Positions 61,146-64,000 of a stretch of DNA of 64,000 bases are shown here, one piece after another (within the stretch, counting starts at the first letter, position 1; every line of letters starts with the position of its first letter). Source of the stretch: Beijerinckiaceae bacterium (GTDB lineage Bacteria; Pseudomonadota; Alphaproteobacteria; Rhizobiales; Beijerinckiaceae); the NCBI GenBank assembly GCA_947475995.1, contig CANJNI010000004.1, positions 62,001-126,000 on the forward strand, given 5' to 3'. Made by a program: the position numbers and the translations under genes. Below the pieces are notes generated by a model that ran no database searches, was not told where the DNA came from, and was given only the letters and a program-made list of their open reading frames with translations.

Positions 61146-64000
61146 CGCCGGCTCGCTGGCATCGCGTCTCAGGGCTGCGCCAAAACTGTCCGATATGCGG
61201 CAGGCGAAAGGGCGGCTTGCGGATCTGCGGGACGCCCTCAAGCACGATTCCAGGTTCCTCGAAACATCGCGGTTGCCGCCGGTCGAAAAGTTGCTTCTGG
61301 GAATCGCCGATCACTCGCCCTTCCTTTGGCATCTGGCGACCATCGATCCGCCGCGACTGGCGCGCTTGCTCGATTCCTCGCCGGAAGCCGCTCTTGCGCA
61401 ATGCCTGCAGACATGTCGAGCCCTGTGTGAACAGGCCGAAGACGACGCCGCGGTGATGCGCGCATTGCGGCGCGCAAAGCAGGAATCTGCTCTCCTGATC
61501 GCTGTTGCGGATATAGGCGGCCTCTGGGATGTGCCGCACGTGACAGGCGCGCTCGCGGATTTTGCCGATCATGCCGTGCAGGCAGCTCTATCCTACCTTT
61601 TGCGTGAGGCGGCCAATTCCGGCAAATTCATCGGCGACAAGACCGATCCGCAGGAGCGTTGCGGCATGGTGGTGCTTGCCATGGGCAAGCATGGCGCGCG
61701 CGAACTGAATTATTCGAGCGACGTCGATCTGATCGTCTTCTTCGATCCCGACTCGCGCGCAATTCCCGAACATGTGGACGCAGCGCAATTCTTCATCCAG
61801 ATCACCCGCCGTCTCGCGCGCCTGCTGCAGGACCGCACCGAAGATGGTTATGTGCTGCGCGTCGACCTGCGCCTTCGGCCCGATCCGGGATCGACGGCAG
61901 TCGCCATCTCGCTCCCCGCCGCAGCGAATTATTATGAGACGTTGGGCCAGAACTGGGAGCGTGCGGCGCTCATCAAGGCGCGTCCCGTCGCGGGCGAACT
62001 TGCGCTCGGCGATGAATTCCTCACGGGGCTGAGGCCTTTCATCTGGCGCAAGTATTTTGACTACGCGGCCATCGCGGACATTCACGCGATGAAACGCCAG
62101 ATCCATTCCGTGCGCGGCCATGCGGAGGTTGCTGTCGCAGGCCATGACGTGAAGCTCGGGCGTGGCGGGATCCGCGAAGTCGAGTTCTTCGTGCAGACGC
62201 AGCAACTCATCTTCGGGGGCCGCCGCCCGCAATTGCGCGGCTCCCGCACGCTCGACATGCTGCGCGAATTGAACAGCGACGGCTGGGTGACAGCAGATGC
62301 CGTGAAGGATCTTACCGAGTCCTATTGCTACCTGCGCAAGATCGAGCACCGGCTGCAGATGATCGCCGACGAACAGACGCAGCGTCTCCCGGCCGACACG
62401 GATGCGCTGACGGCATTTGCTAAATTCTGCGGTCACGCGACGCTGAAGAAATTCGAAGCCGAAATGTCCGGCCATCTGCGCCAGGTCGAGAAACATTATG
62501 CGCGCCTGTTCGAACATGCCCCGGGACTTGACGCCCAGACCGGGAGCCTCGTTTTTACCGGCGTCACAGATGATCCCGAAACGATTGAAACGCTCAGCAG
62601 GCTCGGGTTTCAGGACGCGCCGCGCGCTGCCGAAACCATTCGCGGCTGGCATTTCGGCCGGCGTCCGGCCGTCCAGTCCGCCCGCGCCCGTGAGGTTCTG
62701 ACGGAACTCGTTCCGGCCCTGCTCGAATCCTTCTCTGGCAGCGGAGATCCGGACGCAGCGCTGCTGGCCTTCGATGCCGCGATGTCCCGCATGCCCGCCG
62801 CCATCGAATTGATGACGATCCTGAAATCCAACGACAAGGTCCGTGATCTGTTTGCCGACATTCTTGGCGGAGCGCCCCGCCTCGCCAATGTGATCGCGCA
62901 GCGTCCCCATGTTCTCGACGCCGCAATCGATCCCACCTTCGTGCGGGCAAAGGTGGATGAAGCCGACTACGAGCAACGCACCGCCACTCTCGCGGCTACG
63001 GCAAAATCCACCGAAGATTTTCTCGACGGCCTGCGCGACATAGCACAGGAAGAAATGTTCCTCGTTGGTCTGCGCACCCTGTCGCAGATCATGGATCCTG
63101 CGCAGGCCGGTGCGGCGTTTTCGTCGCTGGCGAGCGTTGTGGTGCGGGCGGCGCTCCACTGGACTGAAAGCGTCTTTTCCGCCGAATACGGCAAGGTCCC
63201 GGGCGGACGTTGCGTCGTGCTCGGGTTGGGCAAGCTTGGGTCCGGAGAGATGACGGCGTCGTCTGATCTGGATCTCGTGCTTCTTTATGATTTCGACGAG
63301 AACAATCCTGATTCATCCGGCCCCCGGCCTTTGCACGGAACACCTTACTACACGCGCCTGACGCAGCGTCTGGTGTCGGCCCTGACCGTCGCCACACGGC
63401 GCGGACGGCTTTACGAAGTCGACATGCGTTTGCGTCCCTCCGGAGGCAAGGGGCCCGTGGCGACGCAACTTCGCAGCTTCCGGGAGTATCAGAACGAAGA
63501 AGCCGAGACGTGGGAGCATATGGCGCTGACGCGTGCGCGGGTCATCGCCGGCGACGAGTCGCTGGCCAGCGAAATCATGGACATTATCCATGGGTCGATC
63601 GCCCGTCACGGAGAAGACAGGAAGCTGAAGAAGTCCATCTTCGACATGCGCGCACTCATCGCTCAGGAGAAGGGCGACAAGGACATCTGGGACCTGAAGC
63701 TGGTGGCAGGAGGGCTTCTGGACATTGAATTCATCGCGCAGTTCATCGCGATGCGCTGGAGCAGCAAATTCCCCGCGCTGCTCGACGTCAATACGCGCAC
63801 GACAATCGAGATTGCCGCCAGGAACGAGCTGATTGATTCATCGGGTGCGGAGAGCCTCATCGAGGCGCATCGCCTGTATACCGACTTCATGCAGATCACG
63901 CGCATGATTGTCGAAGGCGTCTTCGAGCCCGGAAAGACTCCGGAGGCCGTGAAACGGCGCATTGCGCTGCTTCTTGCATTGCCTGATTTCAGGAGCGTGG
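61114..64000 (+). CDS. glnE: Bifunctional glutamine synthetase adenylyltransferase/removase (partial)
   Basis: GlnE adds AMP to, and removes it from, glutamine synthetase according to PII signalling. 962 codons are present; the C-terminus lies beyond the window. The N-terminal removase site is GKHGARELNYSSDVDLIVFF (about residues 190-212) and the C-terminal transferase site is GKLGSGEMTASSDLDLVLLY (about 706-726), both GSxxD-type nucleotidyltransferase centres; LGRGGIREVEFFVQ and KLVAGGLLDIEFIAQF are conserved. The ATG at 61114 is inside the kinase gene. Confidence 0.95.
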   Translation, partial: MTTQRPETQADAGSLASRLRAAPKLSDMRQAKGRLADLRDALKHDSRFLETSRLPPVEKLLLGIADHSPFLWHLATIDPPRLARLLDSSPEAALAQCLQTCRALCEQAEDDAAVMRALRRAKQESALLIAVADIGGLWDVPHVTGALADFADHAVQAALSYLLREAANSGKFIGDKTDPQERCGMVVLAMGKHGARELNYSSDVDLIVFFDPDSRAIPEHVDAAQFFIQITRRLARLLQDRTEDGYVLRVDLRLRPDPGSTAVAISLPAAANYYETLGQNWERAALIKARPVAGELALGDEFLTGLRPFIWRKYFDYAAIADIHAMKRQIHSVRGHAEVAVAGHDVKLGRGGIREVEFFVQTQQLIFGGRRPQLRGSRTLDMLRELNSDGWVTADAVKDLTESYCYLRKIEHRLQMIADEQTQRLPADTDALTAFAKFCGHATLKKFEAEMSGHLRQVEKHYARLFEHAPGLDAQTGSLVFTGVTDDPETIETLSRLGFQDAPRAAETIRGWHFGRRPAVQSARAREVLTELVPALLESFSGSGDPDAALLAFDAAMSRMPAAIELMTILKSNDKVRDLFADILGGAPRLANVIAQRPHVLDAAIDPTFVRAKVDEADYEQRTATLAATAKSTEDFLDGLRDIAQEEMFLVGLRTLSQIMDPAQAGAAFSSLASVVVRAALHWTESVFSAEYGKVPGGRCVVLGLGKLGSGEMTASSDLDLVLLYDFDENNPDSSGPRPLHGTPYYTRLTQRLVSALTVATRRGRLYEVDMRLRPSGGKGPVATQLRSFREYQNEEAETWEHMALTRARVIAGDESLASEIMDIIHGSIARHGEDRKLKKSIFDMRALIAQEKGDKDIWDLKLVAGGLLDIEFIAQFIAMRWSSKFPALLDVNTRTTIEIAARNELIDSSGAESLIEAHRLYTDFMQITRMIVEGVFEPGKTPEAVKRRIALLLALPDFRSV

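Noticed and set aside
61588-63159. 523-codon minus-strand frame over glnE
   Set aside because: Antisense to glnE, which has both nucleotidyltransferase motifs.

Overview
The window reads as a chromosomal segment of a GC-rich alphaproteobacterium of the order Hyphomicrobiales (Rhizobiales). The evidence is a MucR/Ros regulator, an arsR-arsC-aqpS arsenic operon, DUF1491, DUF2336, DUF5330 and DUF6456 proteins, a ccmIEFH-degP-regulator-kinase-glnE block, and a Rhodobacter-type gene transfer agent (GTA) structural cluster. Family and genus cannot be set from the sequence alone. No rRNA, tRNA, CRISPR array or insertion sequence was found.

Layout. 0.3-9.6 kb: DUF817 membrane protein, methylmalonyl-CoA mutase small subunit, HerA-like ATPase, M20 dipeptidase, an arsenic operon (arsR, two unrelated arsenate reductases, aquaglyceroporin), and an isochorismatase-like protein without its catalytic Cys. 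9.6-15.6 kb: panB, panC, haloacid dehalogenase, murJ and a GT2 glycosyltransferase on the minus strand, with a divergent ChbG/HpnK deacetylase. 15.7-22.7 kb: chemoreceptor, palindromic repeats, Fe-type superoxide dismutase, PuuD-like membrane domain, isochorismatase-family hydrolase, S9 oligopeptidase. 23.1-24.9 kb: mucR, then a two-gene operon that I read as gafY-gafZ, the split activator/anti-terminator pair that controls GTA clusters. 24.9-37.0 kb: sufE, PAS histidine kinase, conserved small proteins, PBP1A, YcgN, and a Crp/Fnr regulator with an FNR-like box upstream.

37.1-50.0 kb is a GTA-type head/tail cluster: gp1, large terminase, portal, gp3.5, prohead protease, capsid, connector, head closure, DUF3168, major tail protein, then DUF2793 and other end genes. 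It is damaged. The capsid reading frame has an in-frame TAG. One deletion has joined the first ~50 residues of gp10 in frame to the C-terminal part of gp15, removing the tape measure, DUF2460, DUF2163, NlpC/P60 and TIM-barrel parts. Between protease and capsid lie the C-terminal half of an RNase A-like (CdiA-type) toxin, an intact CdiI-like immunity gene and a second small immunity-like gene. A short motif, QPRVPAGNPDGGQWT, occurs both in the protease tail and in an in-frame stretch just after the portal stop codon. Intrinsic terminators stand just upstream of gp1 and of the capsid gene, as expected for a cluster read by anti-termination.

50.0-64.0 kb returns to core genes: a FeuN/FeuP/FeuQ-like signalling set, ccmI-ccmE-ccmF-ccmH (cytochrome c maturation), a MarC-family protein, the periplasmic protease degP with a downstream two-component system, and glnE, which runs off the end of the window.
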